NCBI GenBank assembly: GCA_017979445.1 | Contig: CM030711.1 | Location: 8,525,221-8,589,220 of the forward strand | Length of the DNA: 64,000 bases | DNA from: Akebia trifoliata | Lineage: Eukaryota > Streptophyta > Magnoliopsida > Ranunculales > Lardizabalaceae | Direction of reading: 5' to 3' | In this document: positions 1-11,929 of the stretch, piece after piece | Layout: the number at the start of each line of letters is the position of its first letter | Numbering within the stretch: position 1 is the first letter of the stretch | The notes under the pieces: model-generated | The model's input: the letters and a program-made list of their open reading frames with translations, nothing else | Databases searched by the model: none | Told to the model about the DNA's origin: nothing | Translations under genes and position numbers: made by a program

Positions 1-152
1 CCACTCTACAAGTTTGATAGGACAATGATCCATCAATCGGACTCACAATGTTACTAAGATTGCATGCGAATTGGTATTTCATGATCCTCACAATAGAAAA
101 GTTTTTATACAACCATATGTCACGATCATGCGATATACTCAAACAAGCAAGT

Positions 153-3100
153 ACTATGACCATAATATACTAAATCTATATACATAGAAAATAAGTGAAG
201 GCAAAAATACGCAATTTACACATTACTAAATTTAAATTGTCGAATTATTTATTGACTTGATTGTCTGAGTATTTTTTTCTAGGAAACACTACGAATCAGG
301 GAGTTCCAACAACATTCCCACTGGATACAAGAAATAAAAAGTAGAGGTATTGGACCAAGCAAATAAACCACCCCCACAAATATCATATTAAATAATCTAT
401 TATATAAAACACATCTTTATCCCCCACATAAACATATTTACTGGTCTCACTATTTGTTATGTAAAAAGCATGGATCACCAAATTTTCCATCTAAAACTCT
501 TCAATTTGTAGAATTCATGGGTCTCCACACAAGTACAATATCTCTCTGTCTCTTTCTTAAAACTGTAAAGGTCCTCTTTTCTTTCTTTTATTTATTTATA
601 GATTTTTAGTAGAGGGGATCTGGAGTTTGGATGCAAAAGATTTAATTAGAAACATCTAATGGGCTTTGAGACTCAAACTTAAAACCCCCACTCTTTCTGT
701 TTCTTACGCACAGTCTATGTTTGATGTATTTGATCTTTTGTAAAGATCACATGGTTGGTCTCCATTGAACACCTATGTTTTTTTACTTGATTTTTCTTTT
801 ATATTTTTATATTTTTCATGATTTTTTTTTCTTTTTTAATCTCTAAGAGGCAATATTTTTGGATCCCATTTGTTCCATCCAAAGTTTGATCCCAAGACAT
901 GGTGTTATTATTTTTATTTATTTATAGCAAATGAAAGATGAATCAACCAATAAGCATTGTAAGTGTTAATGGTGCAAAACTAGGAAACATCATGGATCCA
1001 GATAATTTATATGGAAAATTGTTTTTACAAAACCAGCCCATGATAGTCTACATAGAGCTACTACGCAAAAGCCCAATGTACAACCAAAGCCAAGTCTTGT
1101 CTTAACATATTCCTCAAGGTTTATTGAGAATGATTCACAAAGTATTATTGGATCATCAAGCATGATAGTCATATTCTTTCTCCCCATCCCCCACCACCAC
1201 AAAAAAATAAAATAAAAATCTAATATATTAAATAAAATGACCTAAATGCCTTTATCTTCAACCTCTTGTCAAAATCCCTTGATCTATGTTCTCAAAATCT
1301 GTCTATTTCAAACTCTTAGGAATTTCTTTTTTTTTTAACTCCCATCTTGAACCTTAAGATCATATCTACTTCAAATGTCAAGGTGAGCGGAATTGTCTTG
1401 CGAATAAGAAAGGTGAGCATTATTCCTTAAGGGCAACCCATGAGGGCGCACCCTCTCTTATCTGGTTGTGTGATGCGGACTTTGCATGTGTCTCAGAGCT
1501 AGTCCTTAGACAAGATCGTGGTCTATGGACTATCAAAGGCCACATACAGGACATATCCCAATCTAGGGGGACATCCTGTTATCGAAAAATAAATAAATAA
1601 ATAAGATAGGTGGGCTCACGTCTTGTTTTCATAAATATGATGAAACATAATAGTTACTCAGAATTACAAATTCATTGCTTTATATTTAAACTTGACAGCT
1701 TATTAGATTCTTTTGAGACTTAAATTTGATCCTCATTGGGCAAACTTGTACTATGACTATAAATACTAAATCTATACATAAAAAATAAGTGAAGGCAAAA
1801 GTATGCAATCTACACATTATTAAATCGAAATTATCGAATTATTTATTGACTTAATCGTCTGAGTAATTTTTTTTACAAAACACTACGAATCAGGGAGTTC
1901 CAATAACATTGCCACCAGATACAAGAAATAAAAAAGTAGAGGTCCTGGACGGAGCAAATAAACCACCCCACAAATATCATATTAAATAATCTATTATATA
2001 AAACACATTTTTAACCCCCCCCCCCCCCCCCCCATAAACATATTTATCGGTCTCAGGTCTAACGGGAAGATCCAATGGTGGAAACACTTCCCTCTAAAAC
2101 CAACTAAATTGCATGTAACTACCCACGTTTCAACATTACAAATCTAAAAAAATTATGTTCTCACTATTTGTTATGTAAAAATCATGGATCACCAAATTTT
2201 CTATCTAAAACTCTTCAATTTGTAGAATTCATTGGTCTTCACACAGGTACAATTTCTCTCTCTTTGTCTTAAAACTGCAAAGGTCTTTTTTTTATATTTA
2301 TTATTATTTATTTATAGATTTTTGGCACAGGGGATCTGGAGTTTGGATGCGAAAGATTTAATTAGAAACATCTAATGGGCTTTGAGACTCAAACTCAAAA
2401 CCCCTACTCTTCCTGTTTCTTACTCACTGTCTTTGTTTGATGTGTTTGATCTTTTGTAAAAATCATATAGTTGGTCTCCATTAAACCCCTATATTTTTTT
2501 ACTTGATTTTTCTTTTATATTTTTATATTTTTCATGATTTTTTTTTAAATTTCTAAGAGGCAATATTTTTGGATCTGATTTGTTCCATCCAAGGTATGAT
2601 CCCAAGACATGGTGTTATTATTATTTTTTATTTATAGCAAATGAAAGACGAACCAACCAATAAGCATTGTAAGTGTTAATTAATTGTGCAAAACTTGGGA
2701 ACATCATGGCTCCAAATAATTTATATGAAAAAGTGTTTTTACAAGCCTAGCCCATGATAGTCTACATAGAGCTAATAGGCAAAAGCCCAATGTACAACAA
2801 AAGCCAAGTCTTATCGTAACATATTCTCAAGGTTTATTGAGAATGATTCACAAAGTATTATTGGATCATCGAGCATGATAGACATATTCTCCCCCTCCAC
2901 CCCCCACCAACCACAAAAAAAATAAAAAATAAAAAATAAAAAAATCTAATATACTAAATAAAATAACCTAAATGTTTTTATCTTCAATCTCTTGTCAAAA
3001 TCTCTTGATTTATATTCTCAAAATCTGTGTATTTCAAATGTCAAGGTGGTATTGTCTTACGTAGTACCTGGTACCAAGCCCACACATCCAATAAGTCAGG

Positions 3101-3420
3101 TGAGCATTAATTCCTCAAAGGCCACCGATGAGGGCGCACCCTCACTTATCTGGTTGTGTGATGCGGACTTTGCATGTGCTTCGGGACCAGTCCTTGGACA
3201 AGATCGTGGTCTATGGACTATCAAAGTCCACATACGGGACACGTCCCAATCTAGGGAGATATCTGGTTATCAAATAAAGAAATAAGACAGGTGGGCTCAT
3301 GCCTTGTTTTTATAAATATAATGAAACATAATAATTGCTCAAAATTACAAGTCCATTGCTTTATATTTAAACTTGACAGCTTATTAGATTCTATAGAGAC
3401 TTAAAATCGGATCCTTATTA
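153..3420. repeat. Tandem duplication of a 1.6-kb noncoding unit
   Basis: Two direct copies, roughly 153-1728 and 1750-3420, follow each other. Shared landmarks in the same order are the block starting CACTACGAATCAGGGAG (about 287 and 1883), the block ending ATCTAATGGGCTTTGAGAC, the GATCCCAAGACATGGTG block, and a more GC-rich block containing GGTTGTGTGATGCGGACT (about 1462 and 3151). Copy 2 has an extra piece near 2045-2155 after a poly-C run. The copies differ by many substitutions and small indels, so the duplication is not recent. A 97-codon frame in copy 2 (2992-3285) is not kept in copy 1, so I do not call it a gene. No transposon hallmarks were recognised. Confidence 0.85.
2013..2033 (+). 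repeat. Poly-C tract
   Basis: A run of about 20 C residues lies in the second copy of the 1.6-kb duplication. Copy 1 has only a short C run at the matching place (about 421), so the tract expanded after duplication. The opposite strand is a G-run that could form a G-quadruplex. Confidence 0.9.
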
Positions 3421-3699
3421 AATATTTACTTGATTAGATTAATCATTGGGCCGGGTCGGTCCTTCCATTCCATGATCCATATTCACCAAATACAATACAA
3501 AAAGAAAATAGGATTTCATTACCCAAACTACCCAAATATAACATTTAACACACCCACATACAATACTGCCGAAAGACTCATCATATGGGGTTCCACCAAT
3601 ATGCTTCGAACTAACAATAAACAACTTGAAGACCTAAAAAGAACAATTTGATAGATTAAAACCTCATAAAAACAAATAGTATGTCACTTAAAAGACTTT
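3421..3699. other. 3' flank of the YUCCA gene
   Basis: No convincing gene. This AT-rich stretch should contain the YUCCA 3' UTR, read on the minus strand. Small frames on both strands overlap and have no recognisable motifs. Confidence 0.5.
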
Positions 3700-6699
3700 T
3701 TACATGAGTGACTTTATATCATTGGATATGCTCTGGGCATCAATGGCAGCTCCATACAATCCTTTTCGAGATAATCCAGCACAGTAGAGTCCATTCTGAC
3801 CCTTCCAATGGTTAGGAAAACTCGGTTTTGGGATCCCATCTTCGTCGAGGAGGTAGTCATCATCCTGATACCATAAACACAAAGTGTGAATTAGATTATG
3901 AAAATTGATTTTCAAAATCCAAAATCTCGTTTGGTGAAAACTAATTTCTAGCTCTTTTATGATTTTAGTTGACCTTTTATTTTGATCACTTTGTATTGGA
4001 ATGTGATGTATTATAATAAAGTGTATTGTTCAATGACATTTTTGTAAATAATATAAGAGAAATTTTGATTTAGATCAAATACGTTGAGTTACCTTGAGCC
4101 ACTTGTTCGTCGATCGCTTAAACCCAGTCGCAAAAACTATAACATCGAACGGGTGTGATTTTCCATCTGTGAATTCTACATTATTGCCCTTTATCCTTGC
4201 TATTGATGGCAAAACCTGTTACATTATTAAACCAATGTTAATGGCTAATCTTATATCGAAAAAGGGTATTACTGTAATTTCACTATCTTATAAATCTCTA
4301 AAAACACATGATGAAATGAAACACATATAATTATGTCCTTAAACACCCCTCTCTCCTCTAGAGAATTAACATGATACACATAATTTATAAAAGAGAGCTT
4401 CTATTGCCACACCGACTTTTGCTAAAGCGACCCCCGATGTGTGCTAATTCTTTGTGATTTACATATGAATTTATTTAGTAGGGAAAGAGATTAAATACCT
4501 GAATCTCACCAGACTTGATCTTCTTCAAGGTCCCAACATCAACAACTGGATATTTACCATACTTTACTTTCATGAAGAATGGGCCTTCTTTGGGCCTACA
4601 TATCCCATAAATGCTTGTATCACCATAAATGAACTTACTCAGCATGATAAGTAGTCCATCCACCATGTGTAAGGGAAGATACTTTAGCAACACCAGACCC
4701 ATGTACACCATTTCCCTACTCAGTATGTGTACCTGCATCCACCAACCCCCATAATAACCTTTAATCATTATAAATTCTCAACCAAGATAGTAATAATAAT
4801 AATAGTGTTGGGATCCATTGGTTCATGCAAAATGAGTCATAAAAGAAATATAAAATTCAACTACCTGTAATTTGATATTCATCTTGGGGATGTGTGTCAT
4901 CATATTCTTGGGATAATTTTTTTTTATCCCAATCATTGGATTTCGTGTTATAACGATTTAGATTTCGTCTTATTTTATGAATCATTCCCCCTCTGACACA
5001 CATACACCCTGATATGACTTGGGTTAGAACTATAAATTATTTTTCTCGGGATACATAACTGCACATATTTATGAGATATACAGTTGTGTATCCCGAGAAA
5101 AAATCTATGATTCTAGCCCATGCCATGTCAAGGGCGCGTGAGGGTGTGTCAAAGGGGGCGTCAGAAAACCACGATTCTTGACTAATACCCCCACAAAAAA
5201 GAAAAAAAAAAAAAAAAGAAACTCATAATTAAGATACGAATTTCTTGATTTAGGTCGGGTCAGGTTATGGTGAACCATTATTTGGTCACTAAAAACTCTC
5301 CCCCTATTTTAACTTTATAATCCTTTCAACATGTAAGAATCCATGTCATAGAAAAGGATATTTTAAAAATCTACAAAATATCATCCTGGTTCAGATACAT
5401 CTAGGGATGGATCCATATCCGACCTGGAACCGGGTCAAGTGACGTTAAATCATATTCAACCCATTTTTTTAATTGGGATCTACTCCAAGGATCCAAACCC
5501 ACTAAATCTGATTTTTGGATCACTTAGACTTCGGGTCAATCCAACCCATTATGTCCTAATTGCCCACTCCAACGTGGAGTATTCTCCCATCTCAGCAGTT
5601 TAGCAAATTTTGACTCCTCGAGACACTTAGATCTTGTCCATCAAATCATCAATTGGATCAGGTCCATAAGTAAATCGGACCAACGAGTCCAATTTGGACT
5701 GTTCTAGGGTCAAACAACGTTGGACAGATAGAATCCAATGAATGAATCTCTAGGGAATAGATTTCCATCTTAACCATCTGTCAGGTAGTCCTTATCTGGA
5801 GAGAAAAAACAAACAAACAAAAAACAAAGTAGAATGTCTTTTAAAGAAAAATATTTTCGAGATGGAAAAAAAAACAGTGTTTCTAGGGATCTGTTCCTAA
5901 AAAAAAGTTTCTAAACATCATCTCAATCTCAACCGTTGGATTGAAATTTCCAAAACAATAAGGTCAACCATCGGACAAAAATAATTCAAAAAAAGTTCAA
6001 ACTTTTCACATTGATCTACCAGTCTAAATCGACAATAAATAAAAATTCATAAAATGAAAAACAAAAAAAAAATTATTTTACCGGACTTCGAACAACAATG
6101 GATGTCTTAGCTCCGAAGTTTGATAAATCCAGAGCGATCTCCATGCCTGAGTTCCCACTCCCGACAACCAAAACATCTCTGTTTCTATAATTCCCTCCAG
6201 ATTTATACCTGGTAGAATGAAAAACCTCTCCATTAAACGAATCCAAACCTTCAACATCTGGAACAAACACATCGCTAGTTTCACCAGTCGCCACAACTAG
6301 AAATCTCGCGAAATAATCTTCAAATTCATCCAAATTATTCGTTGTGTTCTTCACCTTGACACACCATTTTCCAACACAATCATCAAATGTTGCAGATTCG
6401 ACAGATCGATTGTACAATGGATTCACTTTGAATCGAGAGACGTAATTGTCCAAATAATTGATGAAATCTGATCTTGAAACATAAGTTGGGGATTTCGCTG
6501 GGAATGACATGTGAGGAAGCTCACAGAATTGCTTCGCTAAGTGGAGATGAAGACGATCGTAAGATTTCTTCTTCCACAACGAAGCGAAACAATCTTCTCT
6601 TTCAAGAATTACATTTGGGATCGAAAGATTATTCAGACATGCAGAGGTTGCGATTCCTGAAGGACCAGCACCAACGATTATCACAAGTTCTTCCTTCAT
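3700..6699 (-). CDS. YUC10: YUCCA10/11-type indole-3-pyruvate monooxygenase
   Basis: Flavin monooxygenase predicted to convert indole-3-pyruvate to indole-3-acetic acid, the last step of the main auxin pathway. Four coding exons on the minus strand: 6699-6082, 4732-4499, 4215-4093 and 3864-3700, all with GT-AG junctions in phase 0, give 379 aa, close to the roughly 380-390 aa of the YUC10/YUC11 clade. Visible motifs: FAD-binding GAGPSG at residues 10-15, ATGE at 137-140, NADPH-binding GSGNSG at 180-185 and the YUCCA/FMO motif FATG at 312-315. The short N-terminus before the FAD motif is typical of YUC10/11, whereas YUC1-9 have a longer leader. Intron 1 (1.35 kb) holds an inverted-repeat element at 4979-5176. 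Exon 1 ends exactly where reading into the intron would give a stop. An AT-rich TATA-like stretch sits near 6783-6795. The choice between YUC10 and YUC11 is not settled. Confidence 0.93.
4979..5176. mobile_element. Inverted-repeat (MITE-like) element in YUCCA intron 1, CTCGGGATACA core
   Basis: A foldback of about 200 bp. The left arm runs from AATCATTCCCCCTCTGACAC through the motif CTCGGGATACATAACTG. The right arm is its imperfect reverse complement, ending near AACCACGATTCTTG. The centre pairs CTCGGGATACA with TGTATCCCGAG. It belongs to a group of twelve elements in this window sharing the CTCGGGATACA / TCTATGATTCT core. There is no coding capacity, so it would be non-autonomous. Confidence 0.75.
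5240..5560. repeat. Degenerate interspersed repeat in YUCCA intron 1
   Basis: Contains GGTCGGGTCAGGTT near 5253, and further on a block with CTACTCCAAGGATCCAAACC followed by GGATCACTTAGACTTC. The same pieces occur in the same order near 60170-60490 in an NHX intron, so this is an interspersed repeat. The style (short runs of GGTTCGGAT-like words and TCTAGGGATGGATCC) resembles decayed hAT-type MITEs. No clean termini were found. Confidence 0.5.
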
Positions 6700-7059
6700 T
6701 TTTTTTCTGACTCAGTGAGTTGTACAACTCGATTGATTAAGAAGAGAAGAAGAGGACTGGAGGAGCAAAGGAAGAAGAGATCCCTATTTATTAGACATGG
6801 AGGGCAAGATGGTCAAATTTTAGATAAAACCTATTCAAGTTTGCTTCTTCATTTATGAGACCCTGTTTGGTTTAAGCATTTATCAATGATGGTCGTTATG
6901 CTTCTGAAACTTAAGAAAAAGACCTAACTACCCTTACCTGTAATTTCTGGCCTTTTTGGGAGAAATTTCTATTTTCAACATCTTGGGTGGACATTTTTAC
7001 CCTTGTCTTCACCGTCATGATTTCATTTTTCATTACCCTCTAAATCTTAATATTTATAT
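6700..7059. promoter_or_regulatory. YUCCA 5' UTR and proximal promoter region
   Basis: Sequence directly upstream of the YUCCA start, read on the minus strand. A purine-rich segment at 6725-6780 probably corresponds to the 5' leader, with a weak AATAAATAG TATA-like box just beyond it. No other motif was identified with confidence. Confidence 0.4.
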
Positions 7060-7232
7060 GGGTTTTGATAACGTGTGCCCTTAAGGGCACATGTTAAAAT
7101 GCAATAAATACACCTTGAGAATAAGTATTCGAGTGTATTTTGGTACAAAAATAAATTTTAAGGTATTTTTAGTATAAAATCCAATCTTCAAAGTGTAGTT
7201 ATTGTACTTTAATGTGTGCCCTTAGGAGACCC
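7060..7232. mobile_element. MITE-like element, TGTGCCCTTAAGGGCACA family, copy 1
   Basis: The left end is GGGTTTTGATAACGTGTGCC and the right end is its reverse-complement relative, TGTGCCCTTAGGAGACCC. Each end can carry the palindrome TGTGCCCTTAAGGGCACA. The interior repeats pieces such as AATAAATACACCTT and AAAGTGTAGTTATTG in inverted fashion. Related copies are at 32837-32958, 34625-34811 and a half copy at 35096-35181. There is no coding capacity. Confidence 0.75.
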
Positions 7233-8426
7233 TATTTATATAAGATTTGTGAAAAATTACCATGAGTTCGAGAAGTATTATTTTCGACAAGCTTCTCAAA
7301 AAAAATTTTAGATTTTGAAAATGTATTATCGACCAGATTATATTGTGAGATATTGAATCAAAATCTCGTAATGACCGTAACATTTTGTTGACAAATGATC
7401 AATATGTAGGAAAGATCTGTATGGAAAGTACTGATGATTGTGAGGCATCGTGTGATACAATCACTTCATAAAAAAATTTATAAATAAAAATAGATGTATG
7501 TAATTTCATCTAAAATCACTTACACACTCTGTAAAAATGATAGTTAACTTAATTATCAAAATATAGTTAAAGAACTCTCGAGAGTGAAAAATAAGACCTA
7601 GGCATCAATGGTAGAAAGAGCTCAAGGTGATAGCTTGTGCACTCCACAACTACATTGATTGGATTTTTTAATCTTTAAACAACATTTGAGGTACAAAATC
7701 AAACTTATAGTTGAGACGGTAGAAAAGTACAAATTTTCTAGAGATTCGTATAATTTTTTAGATTTACAAATAATCGCTAGGAATATTTACCTATTTGGAT
7801 GGTATTTTGGAAAACTTGAAAGTGATGATGTTTTGGAAAATAAAATTAAGGGCTTTTGGCAATTGTGACTTGTTAGATGAGGGTATTATGGTTATTTGCA
7901 GCTAGTCTTTCGTAAAAGACAAATGTGAAGAGGATGTATCATCAGATTTATAAATACAAGATGGTATTTCAATAATTATAAAAAAATTGGAGGGGTACAT
8001 TTAAAATACCGAAAATGTGAGATCTCAGTGGACCTAAAATGGAATACTGGTATGAAAAGGTTACTTGCCGTGCAATGAGGGTTTTTTTTATTTTACAAAC
8101 AAAGTCAAACGTCCGTTTTAATTTTGTATGTGTGACATGTTTTCATAACTCAATACAAGTAGAGTCGGTTCAACCTCATATTTTATTAAAAATTTATCCA
8201 ATGGTTCTTAAGAGGATTGAAGTCGATGCACACTAGACATCCTACCCTACACTTCTTTCTCTAAGAATCAAATTAAACATCACAAATCAATAAAATATGC
8301 TATTTATTTACTTATCACGGATGCCTTGAGATCACCAATTAGTGCATGCGATCAACTCCGATTTAAAATATTGTTTCAACGTCTTTAAGAACCAATGTGA
8401 TACTTACCAAAGAGACATTAATTTTT
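7233..8426. other. Gene-free stretch
   Basis: AT-rich sequence with scattered short frames (for example 7659-7868) lacking motifs, conserved domains or plausible splice partners. I see no RNA gene or repeat here. Confidence 0.5.
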
Positions 8427-8571
8427 GAGTCGTGATGAATGCACATGAACTTGATATGTGGATAATGTGACAAGAGCACAGAACTGTAGATTGTTTTCAT
8501 CGGGATACACAAGAAAAATGTGTCATTGCCATGTCATCCACGTACCAAGACTGCGTGCATTCATCATTATT
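8427..8571. mobile_element. MITE-like element with TGATGAATGCA ends
   Basis: The ends are GAGTCGTGATGAATGCAC on the left and GTGCATTCATCATTATTC on the right, an imperfect inverted repeat. Between them are GAACTGTAGATTG and CATCGGGATACACAAG, variants of the CTCGGGATACA core seen in eleven other elements with different ends. A shorter relative with the same ends lies at 43224-43337. Confidence 0.7.
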
Positions 8572-9297
8572 CTTAGTTTTTATTTTAAAAATTTACTCAA
8601 ATTTAAAATATAATTAGAAGATATGAATACTATTATCTCTTTTTTATCCTCAAATCAAGATTTGTTGTTGACAAAGGTAGTGATATTCTAAGGACCCAAT
8701 GGTATAACACCACGAGTATAGAGAACAAGTAGAAATCCACATTACAAAATTTTCTTCCGCAACTTTCTCTCGTCCAAACTAATCACTCTTCCAATTTCAA
8801 TATACATGGCATGTCTACTCTTTTTTCCTCTTATACATCCTATTGGGTAGTTTTCTTTTTCCTCTTATGCATCTTATTAGGTGTTTCCTTTGAGAGCAGA
8901 ACCTTTGTGGTACTTTTTTCTTATAGTTCCCTGTGGTATTCTTTCCGTAATGGAGAGACCATGTTGAAAAAAAAAGGCATTTAAGGATCATGACCTAAAT
9001 CAATTTTTTTAATGTACTTTAAATCATATCAAGGGTTTTGAAAATGAGCGATAATTGAACACCAAAGTTTCAACAAATGGATTTTGATATCTCTGCCATG
9101 TGGTGCTTTCTCAACCATCCAATCGCACTTCACAAAGCTAAAAGAAAAAATTCCATAGAGAACCCACTTCGATTTCCTTCTACCATGTTCTTTTATATAT
9201 ATATATTTAAGGATTCAAGATTATTCATTTTTTAGGTTCTTATAGTTGGTTACTGTGGGAGGTATAATTTCATTTGATGACATAGACCAATAAGATG
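8572..9297. other. Gene-free stretch
   Basis: AT-rich sequence with pyrimidine-rich patches and no supported gene, RNA or element. Confidence 0.5.
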
Positions 9298-9305
9298 CCT
9301 CCACA

Positions 9306-9615
9306 TAGGGATGTACATTTAGGTATAATTGAATTGAATTTTCAGGTTTGGTCTAAGAATAGTTGAAATTGAAATAAAGTCGAAAATTTCAGGTTCCCCT
9401 AAATCCTAAATCGTTGTGAGTTTTGTTCATCAGGAGGAACCAAAATCAAAATTTTGGATTTTAATCGGTTCGATTTCAATTTCTAGGAGTGGAAACTAGA
9501 TCCAAACTAAAACATTTCGATCCAATTTTGATTCGGTCCATTTGGATTTTGATCCGGGTTCGATTTCGATTTTTTTAGTTCAATTTTTAGATAATAGGTA
9601 ATTTGTACATCCCTA
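9306..9615. mobile_element. hAT-type non-autonomous element (310 bp)
   Basis: Terminal inverted repeats are TAGGGATGTACA and TGTACATCCCTA, a perfect 12-bp match. They are flanked by CCTCCACA (9298-9305) and CCTCCATG (9616-9623), an 8-bp target duplication with 6 of 8 bases matching. The interior is made of repeats of GGTTCGATTTCGAT and GATCCAA words, as in many plant hAT MITEs. There is no open reading frame, so mobility would need a transposase supplied elsewhere. Confidence 0.85.
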
Positions 9616-9732
9616 CCTCCATGTGACCACTAGTGCAAGGCAAGGGTAAATAAGAAGGGATATGTGTATCATCCCTAAAGTAGGATGAACCATTCGACAA
9701 GAGAAAAAGAGAAAGGTTTAGTCAAGATAGCC

Positions 9733-10059
9733 TGTTGAGTGTGTATATTTTCCTTCACTTTCGAGTGTGTCATATCCCAATTAAGTTATATGACCCTCTT
9801 ATATTCATAGTTCTCCCCTCCCCCTCTCCAACAAATCGGTCTTTTAGAATAGTTGGTTAATTAATATGGTATCAGAGCGTTGGGTTTGTATAGGTCACGT
9901 GTTTGAATCTTTCCACCCTTATAGGTAAGGGGGAGTGTTTAGTGTATATTTCTCCATTCTCGGGTTTATCATACAATATTTAAGCCTTGCAACCCTATTA
10001 TATTCATAGTTCTCCCTTGTCCAACAAATTGATCTTTTGGAATAGTTCGTTGGTCAACA
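9733..10059 (+). mobile_element. TRIM retrotransposon (327 bp), plus orientation
   Basis: Terminal-repeat retrotransposon in miniature. The 5' LTR (9733-9866, starting TGTTGAGTG) is followed at once by TGGTATCAGAGCG (9867-9879), the primer-binding site complementary to initiator Met-tRNA. After about 45 bp comes a purine tract, TAAGGGGGAG (9926-9935), then the 3' LTR (9936-10059, starting TGTTTAGTG). The LTRs share TTATATTCATAGTTCTCCC, CCAACAAAT and GATCTTTTGGAATAGTT-like blocks but have diverged, so the insertion is old. No coding sequence is present. The outer LTR ends are set within a few bases, and I found no clear target duplication. Confidence 0.85.
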
Positions 10060-10770
10060 CAGTCATTCTTCACTTTAACTGACACCTTAAGGGGACTCTG
10101 CCTAACTTAGTTCGTAGAAGAAAGATCACAGAATTAAAAAGAAAATAAGAGTATACCTAAATTTTAAGATTTCCTAGGACATACAAAATCCTTATTAGAG
10201 CGGAATTGTTAGATCAATTTGGCCGGAGATTAACACTAAAAAGAATTGTGATTCTATAAGAAATCAAACAAGATAAAAATAGAAAAATCCTAATTCAAGT
10301 AGTATACTAGGATATATACATGATTGTCACGTAAAATGTTACCAATGTAAGTCGGATTTCAAAAAAAAGCTATAAATAAAAGTATCAACACACAAGTAAA
10401 TGACATTTTTTTTCCTCACATTCCAATTCAACCCTTCGAGTTTTTCTGTTAATTTGAAGTCAAGGGGTCTTAATCTGGTTAACCCTCCCAAGTTTGAGAC
10501 CTTGTACATGTACAAAAGGGAATCAACTTCAAGACATGAGTCTGGGGGTGAGATAATTTTATTTTTGTCTACAGTTATGTTCCTACTATAATCGATATGT
10601 CTCTTTTACCTGTTTTGATTAGATGAGTTAGTCTGCTAGACAATCGCAGCAGATATGATTTGAGAACCATTATCCCCTCCCTTATCGAGGGGTCCAAATT
10701 TACATTGATCCTAGTCCTTTATGAAGAATCTCAAGGGAGTACTTTATGTTTCACATTTATAATAGAGAAA
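10060..10770. other. Gene-free stretch
   Basis: No gene, RNA or element could be supported. The 63-codon frame at 10400-10591 has no motif. Confidence 0.5.
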
Positions 10771-10784
10771 CATTTTCCGTACTC

Positions 10785-11105
10785 GTTTTGCTCAAATGGA
10801 TTACCACTTTAGTAATCAAACACAACAGTCTTCCAGAGTTCATCGAAAAACTTAGAGTAATTTCTTTTGGATTTTATCCAAGGTCTTGAAAATGGACAGC
10901 TACCAAAACTTTCAGGTAAGTCCCAAATCTAAAATTAAAATTTAACGATAAAAAATAATTTTTATTTTTCCGAAATTTCTCTTTTTCAAAGTTCATAGAA
11001 TTTTGTCCTCTACCCGTTTTTTGCATCGGATTATATTTTTTGATGTCACAAAGTGAGCCCAAGGATCCTTAGTAACGGTGAAATCCTTACTAACTTAGTA
11101 AGGCT
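10785..11105. repeat. Interspersed repeat R1 with CCTTAGTAAGG-type ends
   Basis: Shares a collinear series of blocks with 16890-17160 in inverted orientation: CTCAAATGGATTA, AATTAAAATTTAACGATAAA, ATAGAATTTTGTCCT, ATCGGATTATATTTTTT and a terminal CTTAGTAA...ATCCTTACT. A partial relative is at 43050-43520. Size and the terminal inverted words suggest a decayed non-autonomous DNA transposon, but no clean target duplication was seen. Confidence 0.55.
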
Positions 11106-11109
11106 AGTC

Positions 11110-11925
11110 AGACTCTAATACAATAAGCATCATCATCATCACCTATGATGTTCTTTAGACATTATATATTTTTCTTATATGCAGAGAGATTTAGCCATGA
11201 AACATGTTGAAGGAGTTTGGTACAACAGTGAGCCCCACACCAGCGTAATGCCGGCACTTCGCGTCATCCTTACTTAGATCACAAACCATTGAAATATTCT
11301 TCGAGATCTTGTGGAGGACCATTTAAACGCGTAAGCCTAGGGATGATGTCGACCTTAGGCTGTCAGTTACGTGATTATGACAAACATGTCATGAGTGTAC
11401 ACGTGGCAGAAAGACGAAGAAATACTAGTTATTCATGCTAGCTAGCTCTCTTGGAGTCTACTCAACTCGTGCTATTAACGTATTAATGGGTTTGCAGGTG
11501 ATTGATAGAAAAAAGAAAATCTAGTATCCATCATAGTCGGATACTCTGTATCCAACGATCTGCTAAGATGCAAAGAAACCATTGAAAAAAAATGATTCCT
11601 TATTTTTTATGTCCATCTCAGCCGTTCATCGAACACCAAATGTTTGAAGGACCTAAAAAGAATCAAAAAAGAAAAACAAATAAATTTATAATGACTAAAA
11701 ATCATCCTAAATCATACCATTAAGTAGGAAAATTTTCTCAATAATATCAATAATTATTTGAAAATTTTGTCTAAGAATAATTCTCATTTCTTATATTTAA
11801 ATAATTACAATGTTTATTTTAGGTTTGGTAGTTTTAGAAAATTATAACATTTGATTTCAATATTTCACAAATCATGACTAATTTAAATAATTTAAATGCC
11901 CTCATCTACAATCTTTCTCGAAAAT
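11110..11925. other. Gene-free stretch
   Basis: Contains a somewhat GC-richer part at 11220-11400 but no motif-bearing frame, RNA gene or recognised repeat. Confidence 0.5.
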
Positions 11926-11929
11926 CTTA

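Noticed and set aside
2992..3285. 97-codon plus-strand frame in the second copy of the 1.6-kb duplication
   Set aside because: The corresponding frame in copy 1 is disrupted, no domain is recognisable and no splice partners exist.
6474..6710. 78-codon plus-strand frame over YUCCA exon 1
   Set aside because: It is the antisense shadow of the intact YUCCA first exon.
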